A DNA stretch of 64,000 bases from NCBI RefSeq assembly GCF_900105145.1, contig NZ_LT629752.1:1150001-1214000 (forward strand). The letters run 5' to 3'. The notes under the pieces were generated by a model that ran no database searches, had not been told where the DNA came from, and saw nothing but the letters and a program-made list of their open reading frames with translations. This document shows, piece after piece, positions 53,958 to 63,100 of the stretch. The number at the start of each line of letters is the position of its first letter. Positions within the stretch are counted from its first letter, which is position 1. Position numbers and translations under genes: made by a program. This DNA comes from Polaribacter sp. KT25b (GTDB lineage Bacteria > Bacteroidota > Bacteroidia > Flavobacteriales > Flavobacteriaceae).

Positions 53958-54110
53958 ATGGCAAAAAAAACAGTTGCATCGTTACAAACATCTTCAAAAA
54001 GATTAACTAAAGCTATAAAAATGGTTAAATCTCCAAAATCTGGAGCTTATACATTTGTGGAAACGATTATTATACCAGAAAAAGTAAATGAATTTTTAGC
54101 AAAAAAGTAA
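53958..54110 (+). CDS. DUF4295 small protein
   Basis: A 50-residue basic protein starting MAKKTVASLQTSSKRLTK and ending VNEFLAKK. DUF4295 proteins always follow L33 in Bacteroidota, as far as I know, and are probably small ribosome-associated proteins. It is 52 bases after rpmG and is followed by the operon terminator. Confidence 0.9.
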   Translation: MAKKTVASLQTSSKRLTKAIKMVKSPKSGAYTFVETIIIPEKVNEFLAKK

Positions 54111-54132
54111 TATTTACTATATAAAATATTTT

Positions 54133-54166
54133 AAGCTACTTTCTAATTTAGAAAGTAGCTTTTTTT
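54133..54166 (+). terminator. Terminator of the L28-L33-DUF4295 operon
   Basis: AAGCTACTTTCT (54133-54144) pairs with AGAAAGTAGCTT (54150-54161), followed by T residues. Confidence 0.92.
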
Positions 54167-54187
54167 ATGGATAATAATTGCGTATTT

Positions 54188-54242
54188 TTGGGCGTTACCT
54201 AAAGGTCGTGCTTAGAATTTATCTTGAGCGAAGTCGAAAGGT
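54188..54242 (+). repeat. Degenerate interspersed repeat fragments
   Basis: GGGCGTTACCTAAAGGTCGT and ATCTTGAGCGAAGTCGAAAG (54221-54240) look like pieces of repeats I know from many Flavobacteriaceae genomes (GGGCGTTACC...; CTTGAGCGAAGTCGA). They lie between the ribosomal operon and ftsY. No protein is encoded. Confidence 0.5.
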
Positions 54243-54274
54243 TATATCTTTTTTTTTTCGTATCTAAAAAAAGG

Positions 54275-54338
54275 ATGCCATTTCAATCATTAACGCGACT
54301 TCTTAAATGACAAATTGACCAAACCTAATAAATGGCAT
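54275..54338 (+). other. Spaced 9-bp inverted repeat upstream of ftsY
   Basis: ATGCCATTT (54275-54283) and AAATGGCAT (54330-54338) are exact inverted copies with 46 bases between. It could be a binding site or a remnant of an element; nothing else in this gap was recognised. Confidence 0.5.
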
Positions 54339-54377
54339 ACTTTTTAAGGTAGTTCGTTTAGCATATAAAAACAGATT

Positions 54378-55331
54378 ATGAGTTTTTTTAAAAAAATATT
54401 TTCGAAAGAAAAAAAAGAAACCTTAGATAAAGGTTTAGAAAAATCGAAAGAAAGTTTCTTTGGTAAATTATCGAAAGCAGTTGCAGGAAAATCTAAAGTA
54501 GATGATGATGTTTTAGATAATTTAGAAGAAATTTTAGTAGCATCAGATGTTGGTGTAAATACAACACTAAAAATTATTACCAGAATAGAAGAAAGAGTTG
54601 CTAAAGATAAATATGTTGGTACAGACGAATTAAATAGAATTCTACGCGAAGAAATTGCAGGTCTTTTATCTGAAACTAATGTTGGTAACGAAACCGATTT
54701 TACAATTCCTGCAAACAAAAAACCGTATGTAATAATGGTTGTTGGTGTAAACGGCGTTGGTAAAACTACCACAATTGGTAAGTTGGCAAGTCAGTTTAAA
54801 AAACAAGGATTAAAAGTAGTTTTAGGAGCCGCAGATACTTTTAGAGCCGCAGCAATAGATCAGTTACAAGTTTGGGCAGATAGAACAAATGTGCCAATTA
54901 TTCGTCAAGAAATGGGTTCTGATCCTGCTTCTGTAGCTTTTGATACCTTAACATCTGCCGTTACTCAAAATGCCGATGTTGTAATTATTGATACTGCTGG
55001 TCGTTTGCATAATAAAGTGAACTTAATGAACGAGTTAACGAAGATTAAACGTGTGATGCAAAAAGTGGTAGCAGATGCGCCACATGATGTTTTATTAGTT
55101 TTAGATGGTTCTACAGGTCAGAATGCATTTGAACAAGCAAAACAATTTACATTAGCAACTGAAGTTACTTCTTTAGCAGTTACAAAATTAGACGGAACAG
55201 CAAAAGGCGGAGTTGTAATTGGAATTTCAGACCAGTTTAAAATTCCTGTAAAATATATTGGAGTAGGAGAAGGAATAGACGATTTACAAGTTTTTAACAA
55301 ACATGAGTTTGTAGATTCTTTTTTTAAATAG
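54378..55331 (+). CDS. ftsY: Signal recognition particle receptor FtsY
   Basis: SRP GTPase that receives ribosome-SRP complexes at the inner membrane. The 317-residue protein has a short basic N-terminal part, the N domain (about 20-110) and the G domain with GVNGVGKTTTIGKLA (about 124-138), ADTFRAAAIDQLQ, DTAGRLHNKVNLM (about 205-217) and TKLDGTAKGG (about 272-281). It lacks the long acidic A domain of E. coli, as is usual in Bacteroidota. A decayed copy of its 3' end lies 420 bases downstream. Confidence 0.97.
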   Translation: MSFFKKIFSKEKKETLDKGLEKSKESFFGKLSKAVAGKSKVDDDVLDNLEEILVASDVGVNTTLKIITRIEERVAKDKYVGTDELNRILREEIAGLLSETNVGNETDFTIPANKKPYVIMVVGVNGVGKTTTIGKLASQFKKQGLKVVLGAADTFRAAAIDQLQVWADRTNVPIIRQEMGSDPASVAFDTLTSAVTQNADVVIIDTAGRLHNKVNLMNELTKIKRVMQKVVADAPHDVLLVLDGSTGQNAFEQAKQFTLATEVTSLAVTKLDGTAKGGVVIGISDQFKIPVKYIGVGEGIDDLQVFNKHEFVDSFFK

Positions 55332-55378
55332 AATATAGATAATAATTTTATAAGTTAAAAGTAGAAATGCTTACTACT

Positions 55379-55500
55379 TGTCAGTTCGAGTGATTTTTGA
55401 GGCACGAAAAAATTGTATCGAGAACTTTTTCTTTTAATTCAAAACATCTCGATACAAAATTCTTGAAAAAAGAATTTCACTCGATGTGACAGTTCGCATA
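55379..55500 (+). repeat. Palindromic intergenic repeat
   Basis: Left arm TGTCAGTTCGAGTGATTTTT and TTGTATCGAGA; right arm TCTCGATACAA and TTTCACTCGATGTGACAG. The arms fold back on each other into a long imperfect hairpin. A left half copy lies at 36666-36709. It sits between ftsY and the decayed copy of its 3' end. Confidence 0.75.
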
Positions 55501-55590
55501 GAAACTTACGTAAATCATGGTTATAAAATTACCCAAACATAAACCTTTATAATCACTAGATTTAGATAAAAAGGAGAATAAAGAAAATTC

Positions 55591-55720
55591 TTTTAGCGGT
55601 TACAAAATTAGACGGAACAGTCTCAAATACGGAGTTGTAATTGATATTTCAGACTAGTTTAAAATTCCTGTAAAATATATTGAAGTAGTAGAAGGCGTAG
55701 ATTCATTAATATTTTTCTTT
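55591..55720 (+). pseudogene. Decayed duplicate of the ftsY 3' end
   Basis: GTTACAAAATTAGACGGAAC (55599-55618) is identical to the ftsY sequence exactly 420 bases upstream. The copy continues through GGAGTTGTAATTG, ATTTCAGAC and AGTTTAAAATTCCTGTAAAA, then TATATTG and GTAG, with substitutions, an in-frame TAG in GACTAG and small length changes. It represents residues about 265-310 of FtsY and has no start. It is non-functional. Confidence 0.85.
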
Positions 55721-55852
55721 TTCAATAATTATTGGCAACTTTAACATGTTTATGTAACTTTCTATAAACTTAATAGTTAAGTTACCTTTTTAAAAGGAGA
55801 AAAGGCAAAGTATAGCTACCTTTTTTTAATCATATTTATGTAAGAAACAATT
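55721..55852. other. Intergenic stretch with a small inverted repeat
   Basis: GTAACTT (about 55754-55760) and AAGTTAC (about 55780-55786) are inverted copies, followed by A/G-rich and T-rich runs. No gene or clear terminator is seen here. Confidence 0.4.
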
Positions 55853-56938
55853 CTATTCAATTACGTCATTCATCTTTTCCCACAACTCATTATCAAAATT
55901 AGACAATGCAAAATTAGAGTCTTCTGCGGCTTCTCCCATTCTAATAATTATTAGTTTTTTACTTGGAACAACGTAAATTTTCTGGTCATTTTTTCCCAAA
56001 GCACATAACATATCAGCAGGAGCATTTGGTATTAATTCGCCATTAAATTGATACTGACTTTGTGGTAAATGATAATTCGGTTTTCCGTTTAACCACCAAT
56101 AATATCCGTAAGAAGTATTAATATTTTGAGAAGTATTTGTAGCTTCATTTAAAAAGCTTTCAGAAACAATTTGTGTGTTTTCCCATTTTCCGTTTGCCGA
56201 AATTAACAACCCAAAACGCGCCATAGATCTTGTTGTGCTCCAATAAACACTTAAACTTCCTACATCTGTCCAAACTCCATTCATGTCAATTTTATCTCGT
56301 AATTTTGTATTAAAGTAGTTAGACCAAGTTGTATTGCTTGCGTTTGCAACAACATCTTGCATTTTTACATACACATTATGATACGCCCAACGAGTTCCTG
56401 CATCAGCAACATATTTTAAATTATCTGGAGAAACAGCATCACCTAAACTATCGTCTAAGCCAGAAGTCATAGACAAAAGGTTTTTGCAGGTAATTAGGTT
56501 TTCTTTATCCAAAGTAGCGCTTGTCCAACCAGTTCCTAAATAATCAGAAACTTTATCATTTATATGTAATAGATTTTCGTCTTGTGCAATTCCGGAAACT
56601 GTAGAAGTTAATGTTTTGCCCGCACTTGCCCTATACCAATTAGAAGTTGCCGTGTGATTGTTAAAATATTCTTCCATCACAATTTTTCCGTTGTAAAGCA
56701 CCATAAAACTTTTGGTGTTTTTTTCTGATAAAAATGTTTTTAAATCTTCAATTTTGGTAAGATTCCAATTTAATTCCTCAGGTAGTATTGTTTCCCAAAT
56801 ATTTGTTGTTATAGAAGGAAAGTAGATTTCTGCTGTTTGTGGTTCTTCTATAATTTCTTCTTCAATATCTTTTTTTGAACAAAAAGAAAATGTGAAAAAA
56901 AATAAAAGTAATAACGAATATATTTTGGTTGAATTCAT
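55853..56938 (-). CDS. Serine hydrolase lipoprotein (class C beta-lactamase family)
   Basis: The 361-residue protein has a lipoprotein signal peptide (FTFSFCSK, cysteine near residue 20) and a beta-lactamase/PBP4*-type domain. The catalytic SxxK is in RASAGKTLTSTVSG (about 103-116). Further family blocks are LLSMTSGLDDS (about 150-160) and YGYYWWLNGKP (about 277-287). Such proteins are esterases or peptidases rather than resistance enzymes. It stands alone on the minus strand. Confidence 0.88.
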   Translation of the reverse strand: MNSTKIYSLLLLFFFTFSFCSKKDIEEEIIEEPQTAEIYFPSITTNIWETILPEELNWNLTKIEDLKTFLSEKNTKSFMVLYNGKIVMEEYFNNHTATSNWYRASAGKTLTSTVSGIAQDENLLHINDKVSDYLGTGWTSATLDKENLITCKNLLSMTSGLDDSLGDAVSPDNLKYVADAGTRWAYHNVYVKMQDVVANASNTTWSNYFNTKLRDKIDMNGVWTDVGSLSVYWSTTRSMARFGLLISANGKWENTQIVSESFLNEATNTSQNINTSYGYYWWLNGKPNYHLPQSQYQFNGELIPNAPADMLCALGKNDQKIYVVPSKKLIIIRMGEAAEDSNFALSNFDNELWEKMNDVIE

Positions 56939-57075
56939 TTATAAGATATTTGTACTATAAGACTTCTCTTTTTTTTAAAGGTTTAAAAAATACCATTTGA
57001 GAATCAGTTATTTAAAGTAAAAATACGATAAAAAAAATATCAGTAAAGAAAGTAATAAAATCATAATGAAAAGGT

Positions 57076-57083
57076 TATTTTTG
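57076..57083 (+). promoter_or_regulatory. -7 box of rimO promoter
   Basis: TATTTTTG followed by CAC matches TAnnTTTG, 89 bases before the rimO ATG, which leaves a rather long leader. Confidence 0.55.
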
Positions 57084-57171
57084 CACTCGTTTTAATTTTA
57101 TTAAATTGAAACAAAAATTAATTAAGATTTACAGCCAAAAGCGAATTAGCTAAAGGCGAAAAGCCACAAAT

Positions 57172-58524
57172 ATGCGTACAAAAACCATCAAAAAAAATAA
57201 AATTAACGTTGTTACTTTAGGTTGTTCTAAGAATATTTACGATTCTGAAGTATTAATGGGGCAATTAAAAGCCAATGGAAAAGAGGTTGTTCATGAAGAT
57301 GAAAATGATGATGGAAATATAGTGGTAATCAATACTTGCGGATTTATTGGTAAAGCAAAAGAAGAAAGTATTGATACTATTTTACATTATGCAAAAAGAA
57401 AAGAAGCTGGTGAAATTGATAAAGTTTTTGTTTCTGGTTGTTTAAGTGAACGTTATAAACCAGATTTAGAAAGTGAAATTCCGAATGTAGATCAATATTT
57501 TGGTACACACGATTTACCTAATTTATTAAAGGTTTTAGAAGCAGATTATAAACACGAATTAATTGGAGAACGTTTAACAACAACGCCAAAACATTATGCA
57601 TATTTAAAAATTGCTGAAGGTTGCGATAGACCATGTTCTTTTTGCGCAATTCCTTTAATGAGAGGAAAACATGTTTCTACGCCTATTGAAGATATCGTTA
57701 CAGAAGCTACAAAATTAGCCGAAAAAGGAATTAAAGAAGTAATGTTAATTGCACAAGATTTAACATATTATGGTTTAGATATTTATAAGAAAAGAGCCTT
57801 GGCAGATTTGTTAGAAGCGTTGGCAAAAGTTGATGGAATTGAATGGATTAGAATGCATTATGCTTTTCCAACAGGTTTCCCGATGGATGTTTTAGATGTG
57901 ATGAAACGCGAGCCTAAAGTGTGTAATTATTTAGATATTCCGTTGCAACACATTAATACCGAGTTATTAAAATCGATGAAACGTGGAACGACGCATGAAA
58001 AAACAACCGCGTTAATTCATAAATTTAGAGAAACGGTTCCAGAAATGGGTATTAGAACTACTTTAATTGTTGGTTATCCTGGAGAAACAGAAGAAATGTT
58101 TCAAGAATTAAAAGATTGGGTAGAAGAAATGCGTTTTGAACGTTTAGGAGTTTTTGAATATTCGCACGAAGAAAATACAGGTGCGTATGTTTTAGAAGAC
58201 GATGTTCCTGCGGATGTGAAGTTTAAAAGAGTTAATGAAATTATGGAAACTCAATCTCAAATTTCTTGGGAATTGAATCAAGAAAAAATTGGTAAAACGT
58301 TTAGATGTCTGTTTGATAGAAAAGATGGAGAGTTTTTCTACGGAAGAACAGAATATGATTCGCCAGATGTAGATAATGACGTTGTCGTTGATGCGAAAGA
58401 ACATTATATTAAAATTGGTGAATTTATTGATATTAAAATTCATGATGCTGGAGATTATGATTTACATGGTACGCCAGTTGTAAAGCAAGAAAAACCAGTT
58501 TCTTTAAATCAGAAAAGAAAATAG
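57172..58524 (+). CDS. rimO: Ribosomal protein S12 methylthiotransferase
   Basis: Radical-SAM enzyme that adds a methylthio group to the conserved aspartate of S12. The 450-residue protein has the N-terminal UPF0004 domain with cysteines in VTLGCSKNIYDSE and NTCGFIG, the radical-SAM motif CDRPCSFCAIPLMRGKHVS (about 151-169) and a C-terminal TRAM domain (about 365-435). All are as in the family. A hairpin terminator follows. Confidence 0.96.
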   Translation: MRTKTIKKNKINVVTLGCSKNIYDSEVLMGQLKANGKEVVHEDENDDGNIVVINTCGFIGKAKEESIDTILHYAKRKEAGEIDKVFVSGCLSERYKPDLESEIPNVDQYFGTHDLPNLLKVLEADYKHELIGERLTTTPKHYAYLKIAEGCDRPCSFCAIPLMRGKHVSTPIEDIVTEATKLAEKGIKEVMLIAQDLTYYGLDIYKKRALADLLEALAKVDGIEWIRMHYAFPTGFPMDVLDVMKREPKVCNYLDIPLQHINTELLKSMKRGTTHEKTTALIHKFRETVPEMGIRTTLIVGYPGETEEMFQELKDWVEEMRFERLGVFEYSHEENTGAYVLEDDVPADVKFKRVNEIMETQSQISWELNQEKIGKTFRCLFDRKDGEFFYGRTEYDSPDVDNDVVVDAKEHYIKIGEFIDIKIHDAGDYDLHGTPVVKQEKPVSLNQKRK

Positions 58525-58531
58525 AAAATTT

Positions 58532-58559
58532 AAAATCCTACGCTAAGTAGGATTTTTTT
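58532..58559 (+). terminator. Terminator of rimO
   Basis: AAATCCTAC (58533-58541) pairs with GTAGGATTT (58547-58555), then T residues. The next gene starts 16 bases later. Confidence 0.85.
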
Positions 58560-58574
58560 ATACAATAAAGTACG

Positions 58575-59300
58575 ATGAAAAAAACATATTTTAATTGGAG
58601 TTCTGGTAAGGATTCTGCATTGGCGCTTTATAAAGTTTTACAAGATTCAGATTATAATGTAGATTTATTAGTAACCACAGTCAATAAAAATTTTGATAGA
58701 GTTTCTATGCATGGTCTTAGAAATGAATTGTTATCGAAGCAAGCAGCATCAATAGGAATCAATCTAAAAACTATAGAATTTCCTGCGGATGTTACGATGG
58801 ATTTGTATTCCGAAATCATGAAAAAAGCGATGGATTCTTTAGTAGAACAAGAATATTCGCATACTATTTTTGGTGATATCTTTTTAGAAGATTTAAAAGC
58901 GTATAGAGATACCAAATTAGCAGAAGTTAATATTAAAGGAGTTTATCCGCTTTGGAAAAAAGATACAAAAGAAATACTACAAGAATTTCTAGATTTGGGC
59001 TTTAAAGCAATTACTGTTTGTGTAAATGCTAAGTTATTAGGCGAGGAGTTTGTTGGTAGAATTATTGACGAACAGTTTATAAAAGACTTACCAGAAAATG
59101 TAGATGTTTGTGGCGAAAATGGAGAGTTTCACACCTTTGTTTTTGATGGACCTATTTTTAAAAAACCAATTGATTTTACTGTTGGAGAAAAAACGCTACG
59201 TTCTTACACCTTGCATGACGATGACGATGATAATTGTTATCAAGCTAAAAAAGAAGGAGCAAACCACGATACTAGTTTTTGGTATTGCGATTTGACTTAA
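58575..59300 (+). CDS. Diphthine-ammonia ligase-like ATP pyrophosphatase
   Basis: The 241-residue protein has the PP-loop start FNWSSGKDSALALYKVL (about 5-21) and FGDIFLEDLKAYRD (about 98-111), typical of the DUF71/Dph6 family. The true Dph6 acts on archaeal/eukaryotic EF2, which bacteria lack, so bacterial members likely amidate or adenylate another substrate. An acidic run (HDDDDDN, about 218-224) is unusual. Function is not established. Confidence 0.87.
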   Translation: MKKTYFNWSSGKDSALALYKVLQDSDYNVDLLVTTVNKNFDRVSMHGLRNELLSKQAASIGINLKTIEFPADVTMDLYSEIMKKAMDSLVEQEYSHTIFGDIFLEDLKAYRDTKLAEVNIKGVYPLWKKDTKEILQEFLDLGFKAITVCVNAKLLGEEFVGRIIDEQFIKDLPENVDVCGENGEFHTFVFDGPIFKKPIDFTVGEKTLRSYTLHDDDDDNCYQAKKEGANHDTSFWYCDLT

Positions 59301-59371
59301 ATAAAAGAAAGCAATATTCAATAAAAAAGTACTTATAAGGTTAGAATCAATTTTAATCAATTGAAAAATTT

Positions 59372-59379
59372 TATATTTG
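59372..59379 (+). promoter_or_regulatory. -7 box of glmM promoter
   Basis: TATATTTG followed by TTCG matches TAnnTTTG, 19 bases before the glmM ATG. Confidence 0.6.
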
Positions 59380-59397
59380 TTCGCTTAAATAAAGACA

Positions 59398-60789
59398 ATG
59401 ACATTAATAAAATCAATATCAGGAATTAGAGGTACAATTGGTGGAAAAACTGCCGATAATTTAACACCTATAGATGCTGTAAAATTTGCTTCAGCTTATG
59501 GAGCTTTTATAAAAAGTAGAAACCCAAACAAAGAAAAAATTACAGTTGTAATTGGTAGAGATGCTCGTATTTCTGGTAAAATGATTTCTAGTTTGGTAGC
59601 AAATACTTTAGTTGGTTTAGGTATTAATGTAGTTGATTTAGGTTTATCAACAACGCCAACTGTTGAAGTTGCTGTGCCTTTAGAAAATGCTGATGGAGGT
59701 ATTATTTTAACTGCTTCTCATAATCCAAAACAATGGAATGCCTTAAAATTATTAAACGAAAAAGGAGAATTTTTAAATGGAGAAGAAGGTGAGCAAATTC
59801 TTGCTTTAGCAGAAAGTGAAGATTTTGAGTTTGCAGAAGTTGATGATTTAGGTTCTTATAAAAAGAATAAAAAATACCTAAAAAAACATATTAAAGAAGT
59901 TTTAAATCTTGATTTAGTGGATGTAAAAGCCATTAAAAAAGCAAAATTTAAAGTAGTTGTTGATGGTGTAAATTCTACTGGAGGAATTTTTATTCCTGCT
60001 TTGTTAAAAAAATTAGGTGTTGAATGTGTTGAATTATATTGTACACCAAATGGCGAGTTTCCTCACAATCCAGAACCTTTAAAAGAACACTTAACAGCTA
60101 TTTCTGAATTGGTAGTTAAAGAAAAAGCAGATTTAGGAATTGTGGTTGATCCAGATGTAGATAGATTGGCTTTAGTTTCTGAAGATGGTTCTATGTTTGG
60201 CGAAGAATATACGTTGGTTGCTTGTGCAGATTATGTTTTAGGACGATTAAAAGGCGGAAACACAGTTTCTAACTTATCATCTTCTAGAGCGTTAAGAGAT
60301 GTTACAGAAAAACATGGCGGAACCTATACTGCATCTGCAGTTGGTGAAGTTAATGTGGTAATAAAAATGAAAGAAACAAATACTGTAATTGGCGGTGAAG
60401 GAAATGGAGGAATCATTTATCCTGCGTCACATTATGGGCGTGATTCTCTTGTTGGAGTTGCTTTGTTTTTATCGCATTTAGCACATCAAAAAGTATCTTG
60501 TAAAACCTTGAGAGATTCATATCCAAGTTATTTTATGAGTAAAAATAAAATTCAATTAACGCCAGAAATTAATGTTGATGAAATTTTAGAAACCATGGCA
60601 TCAACCTATAAAAATGAAGATGTAAATACAATTGATGGCGTAAAAATCGATTTTGCTGATGAATGGATTCATTTAAGAAAATCGAACACAGAACCAATTA
60701 TTAGAATTTATACAGAAGCAAAATCACAACAAGCAGCAGATGATTTAGCGGTTAGATTTATCAAGGAAATTAAAGCAATAATAGCATAA
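59398..60789 (+). CDS. glmM: Phosphoglucosamine mutase
   Basis: Converts glucosamine-6-phosphate to glucosamine-1-phosphate, the substrate of GlmU, for peptidoglycan. The 463-residue protein starts ISGIRGTIGGKTADNLTP, has the phosphoserine loop ILTASHNPKQWNALKLL (about 102-118), metal site VVDPDVDRLALV, GGEGNGGIIYPASHYGRDS and KSNTEPIIRIYTE near the C-terminus. The GIRGT start distinguishes it from the long phosphohexomutase at 38.6-40.4 kb. Confidence 0.95.
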   Translation: MTLIKSISGIRGTIGGKTADNLTPIDAVKFASAYGAFIKSRNPNKEKITVVIGRDARISGKMISSLVANTLVGLGINVVDLGLSTTPTVEVAVPLENADGGIILTASHNPKQWNALKLLNEKGEFLNGEEGEQILALAESEDFEFAEVDDLGSYKKNKKYLKKHIKEVLNLDLVDVKAIKKAKFKVVVDGVNSTGGIFIPALLKKLGVECVELYCTPNGEFPHNPEPLKEHLTAISELVVKEKADLGIVVDPDVDRLALVSEDGSMFGEEYTLVACADYVLGRLKGGNTVSNLSSSRALRDVTEKHGGTYTASAVGEVNVVIKMKETNTVIGGEGNGGIIYPASHYGRDSLVGVALFLSHLAHQKVSCKTLRDSYPSYFMSKNKIQLTPEINVDEILETMASTYKNEDVNTIDGVKIDFADEWIHLRKSNTEPIIRIYTEAKSQQAADDLAVRFIKEIKAIIA

Positions 60790-60793
60790 TATT

Positions 60794-61624
60794 TTGAAAA
60801 CAAAAGCAATCATAGTTTCATTTTTGTTAATGAGCGTCTTTTCTTTTTCACAAGAAGAAAAATCAGAAAAAATAACTAATAAAGGAAAATTCTTTGTCTA
60901 TTGGGGATGGAATAGGGCTAATTATTCCAATTCTGATATTCATTTTACAGGAAATAATTACGATTTTACGTTACATGATGTAACAGCACACGACAGACAA
61001 ACTCCGTTTAGTTTTAATGATTATTTAAATCCAGGAAGAATTACAATTCCGCAAAATAATTATAGAATTGGTTATTTTCTAAAGGAAAATTATACGATTT
61101 CAATAGGTGTAGATCACATGAAATATGTAATGGATGCAGGTCAAACTGTTAAAATTGATGGAGAAATAAATTCAGGAACTACTTTTGATAAAATTTATAA
61201 CAATGATGATATTGAGTTGTTAGAAGGTTTTTTAAAGTTAGAACATACAGATGGTTTAAATTATGTAAATGTTGAGTTTAGAAGATTTGATGATATTAGC
61301 CATTTATTTGGTTTGAACCATAAAAATTTTCAAGTAAATCTTACGGAAGGTTTTGGTACAGGAATTTTATATCCAAGATCTGACGTAACATTATTAGGGC
61401 AAGACAGGCATGATGAATTTCATTTGGCAGGTTGGGGAGCATCAGCAGTTGTAGGATTAAATCTAACATTTTTTAAATATTTTTTTATACAATCTGATTT
61501 AAAATTAGGATATATAAATCTGCCAGATGTTAGAACTACAATTAGTACTGATGATAAAGCAACACAATCTTTTACCTTTTTTGAAAGAACAATTCTTTTT
61601 GGAGGTAGATTTAATATTTTTTAA
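60794..61624 (+). CDS. Predicted outer-membrane protein of unknown function
   Basis: The 276-residue protein starts at a TTG four bases after the glmM stop and has a signal peptide (about 1-19, FSFSQEE). Aromatic alternating beta-strands (FFVYWGWNRANYSNSDIHF, NYRIGYFLKENYTISIGVD) and a terminal aromatic F suggest a beta-barrel. I recognise it only as a hypothetical flavobacterial protein. It is probably co-transcribed with glmM and the aminotransferase. Confidence 0.75.
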   Translation: MKTKAIIVSFLLMSVFSFSQEEKSEKITNKGKFFVYWGWNRANYSNSDIHFTGNNYDFTLHDVTAHDRQTPFSFNDYLNPGRITIPQNNYRIGYFLKENYTISIGVDHMKYVMDAGQTVKIDGEINSGTTFDKIYNNDDIELLEGFLKLEHTDGLNYVNVEFRRFDDISHLFGLNHKNFQVNLTEGFGTGILYPRSDVTLLGQDRHDEFHLAGWGASAVVGLNLTFFKYFFIQSDLKLGYINLPDVRTTISTDDKATQSFTFFERTILFGGRFNIF

Positions 61625-61633
61625 AGGTAAACA

Positions 61634-63100
61634 ATGAATTTAGAACAATTTTTTTCTCAGTTTAGACAACAAACTATTGGTGTAAATCAAACATTTACAT
61701 CTCCTTATGGAGAGCAGAAAATAATCTATGCAGATTGGACTGCAAGTGGTAGATTGTACAGGTCAATTGAAGAAAAAATTTGTAATGAATTAGGACCTTT
61801 TGTTGCAAATACGCATACAGAAACTTCTACAACAGGCGCTGCAATGACGCTTGCGTATCATGAAGCTAGGAATATTATAAAACGTCATGTAAATGCAAAT
61901 TCGAACGATGTTTTAATTACCACAGGTTCTGGAATGACAGGTGTTGTGAATAAGTTTCAAAGAATTTTGGGGTTAAAAGTATCAGAAAGTTTAAAAAATT
62001 ACACAACTATTCCAGAGGGTTTAAAACCGATTGTTTTTGTATCTCATATGGAACATCATTCTAATCAAACTTCTTGGCTAGAAACAATTGCAGATGTAGA
62101 GGTTGTTCCTTGTAACGAAGAAGGTTTAGTATGTTTAGAAAGCTTTGAAAAATGTATTCAAAAACATGAAAATAGAATTATAAAAATCGCGTCAATTACT
62201 GCGTGTTCTAATGTTACAGGTATAAAAACTGATTATCATAAAGTTGCAAAATTAATTCATGAATATAATGGCTTATGTTTTGTAGATTTTGCTTGTTGTG
62301 CACCTTATGTTGATATTAATATGCATCCAGAAATTGAGGAAGAATATTTAGATGCAATTTTCTTTTCTCCGCATAAATTTTTAGGAGGACCAGGAAGTGC
62401 TGGAGTTTTAATTTTTAATAAGAAATTATATAAAAATACAGTGCCAGATAATCCTGGAGGAGGAACTGTAAGTTATACAAATCCTTGGGGACAACATGAT
62501 TATTTTGATGATGTTGAAACTAGAGAAGATGGTGGAACGCCCGGTTTTTTACAAACTATTAAGATTGCTTTGGCTATTCAGTTGAAAAACAAAATGGGTG
62601 TAGAGAACATCAAAAAAAGAGAAGATGAAATTAATAAAGTGATGTTTGCTACTTTAGAAAATTTATCAGACGTAAAAATATTAGCGCCAAATCATAAAGA
62701 ACGATTAAGTATTTTTTCTTTCTATTTTGAAAAGTATCATTTTAATTTAGTTGTAAAATTATTAAACGATCGTTTCGGAATTCAGACTAGAGGAGGTTGT
62801 TCTTGTGCAGGAACGTATGGACATTTTTTACTAAATGTAGATCAAGCAACATCAAACAGAATAAAAGATGAAATTTTACACGGTTGTAATACGCAAAAAC
62901 CAGGTTGGATTCGTTTGTCTTTACATCCAACAGTAACAAATGCTGAACTCGATTTTATTTGTAATTCTCTACAAGAATTATCAGAAAATATAGAAAATTG
63001 GTCTCAAGATTATTCTTACGATTCCATTAAGAATGATTACGCACATAAATCTGTAGAACCAATAGAAAAAGAGTTGGTTAAGAGTTGGTTTTCTGTTTAG
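61634..63100 (+). CDS. Class V aminotransferase-fold PLP enzyme
   Basis: The 488-residue protein has the cysteine-desulfurase/selenocysteine-lyase fold: HTETSTTGAAMTLAYHEARN near the start, FVDFACCAPYVDINM, and the Schiff-base lysine in FFSPHKFLGGPGSAGVLIF (about 237-255). RGGCSCAGTYGH (about 386-397) has a cysteine where desulfurases have theirs, but a sulfur-transfer role is not shown. Starts nine bases after the preceding gene. Its 3' end overlaps the convergent acyltransferase gene by 23 bases. Confidence 0.9.
   Translation: MNLEQFFSQFRQQTIGVNQTFTSPYGEQKIIYADWTASGRLYRSIEEKICNELGPFVANTHTETSTTGAAMTLAYHEARNIIKRHVNANSNDVLITTGSGMTGVVNKFQRILGLKVSESLKNYTTIPEGLKPIVFVSHMEHHSNQTSWLETIADVEVVPCNEEGLVCLESFEKCIQKHENRIIKIASITACSNVTGIKTDYHKVAKLIHEYNGLCFVDFACCAPYVDINMHPEIEEEYLDAIFFSPHKFLGGPGSAGVLIFNKKLYKNTVPDNPGGGTVSYTNPWGQHDYFDDVETREDGGTPGFLQTIKIALAIQLKNKMGVENIKKREDEINKVMFATLENLSDVKILAPNHKERLSIFSFYFEKYHFNLVVKLLNDRFGIQTRGGCSCAGTYGHFLLNVDQATSNRIKDEILHGCNTQKPGWIRLSLHPTVTNAELDFICNSLQELSENIENWSQDYSYDSIKNDYAHKSVEPIEKELVKSWFSV

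Noticed and set aside
54188..54242. Possible tRNA or small RNA
   Set aside because: The GGGCGTTACC start suggested structure, but no cloverleaf, no T-loop motif and no CCA region can be built; it fits repeat fragments better.
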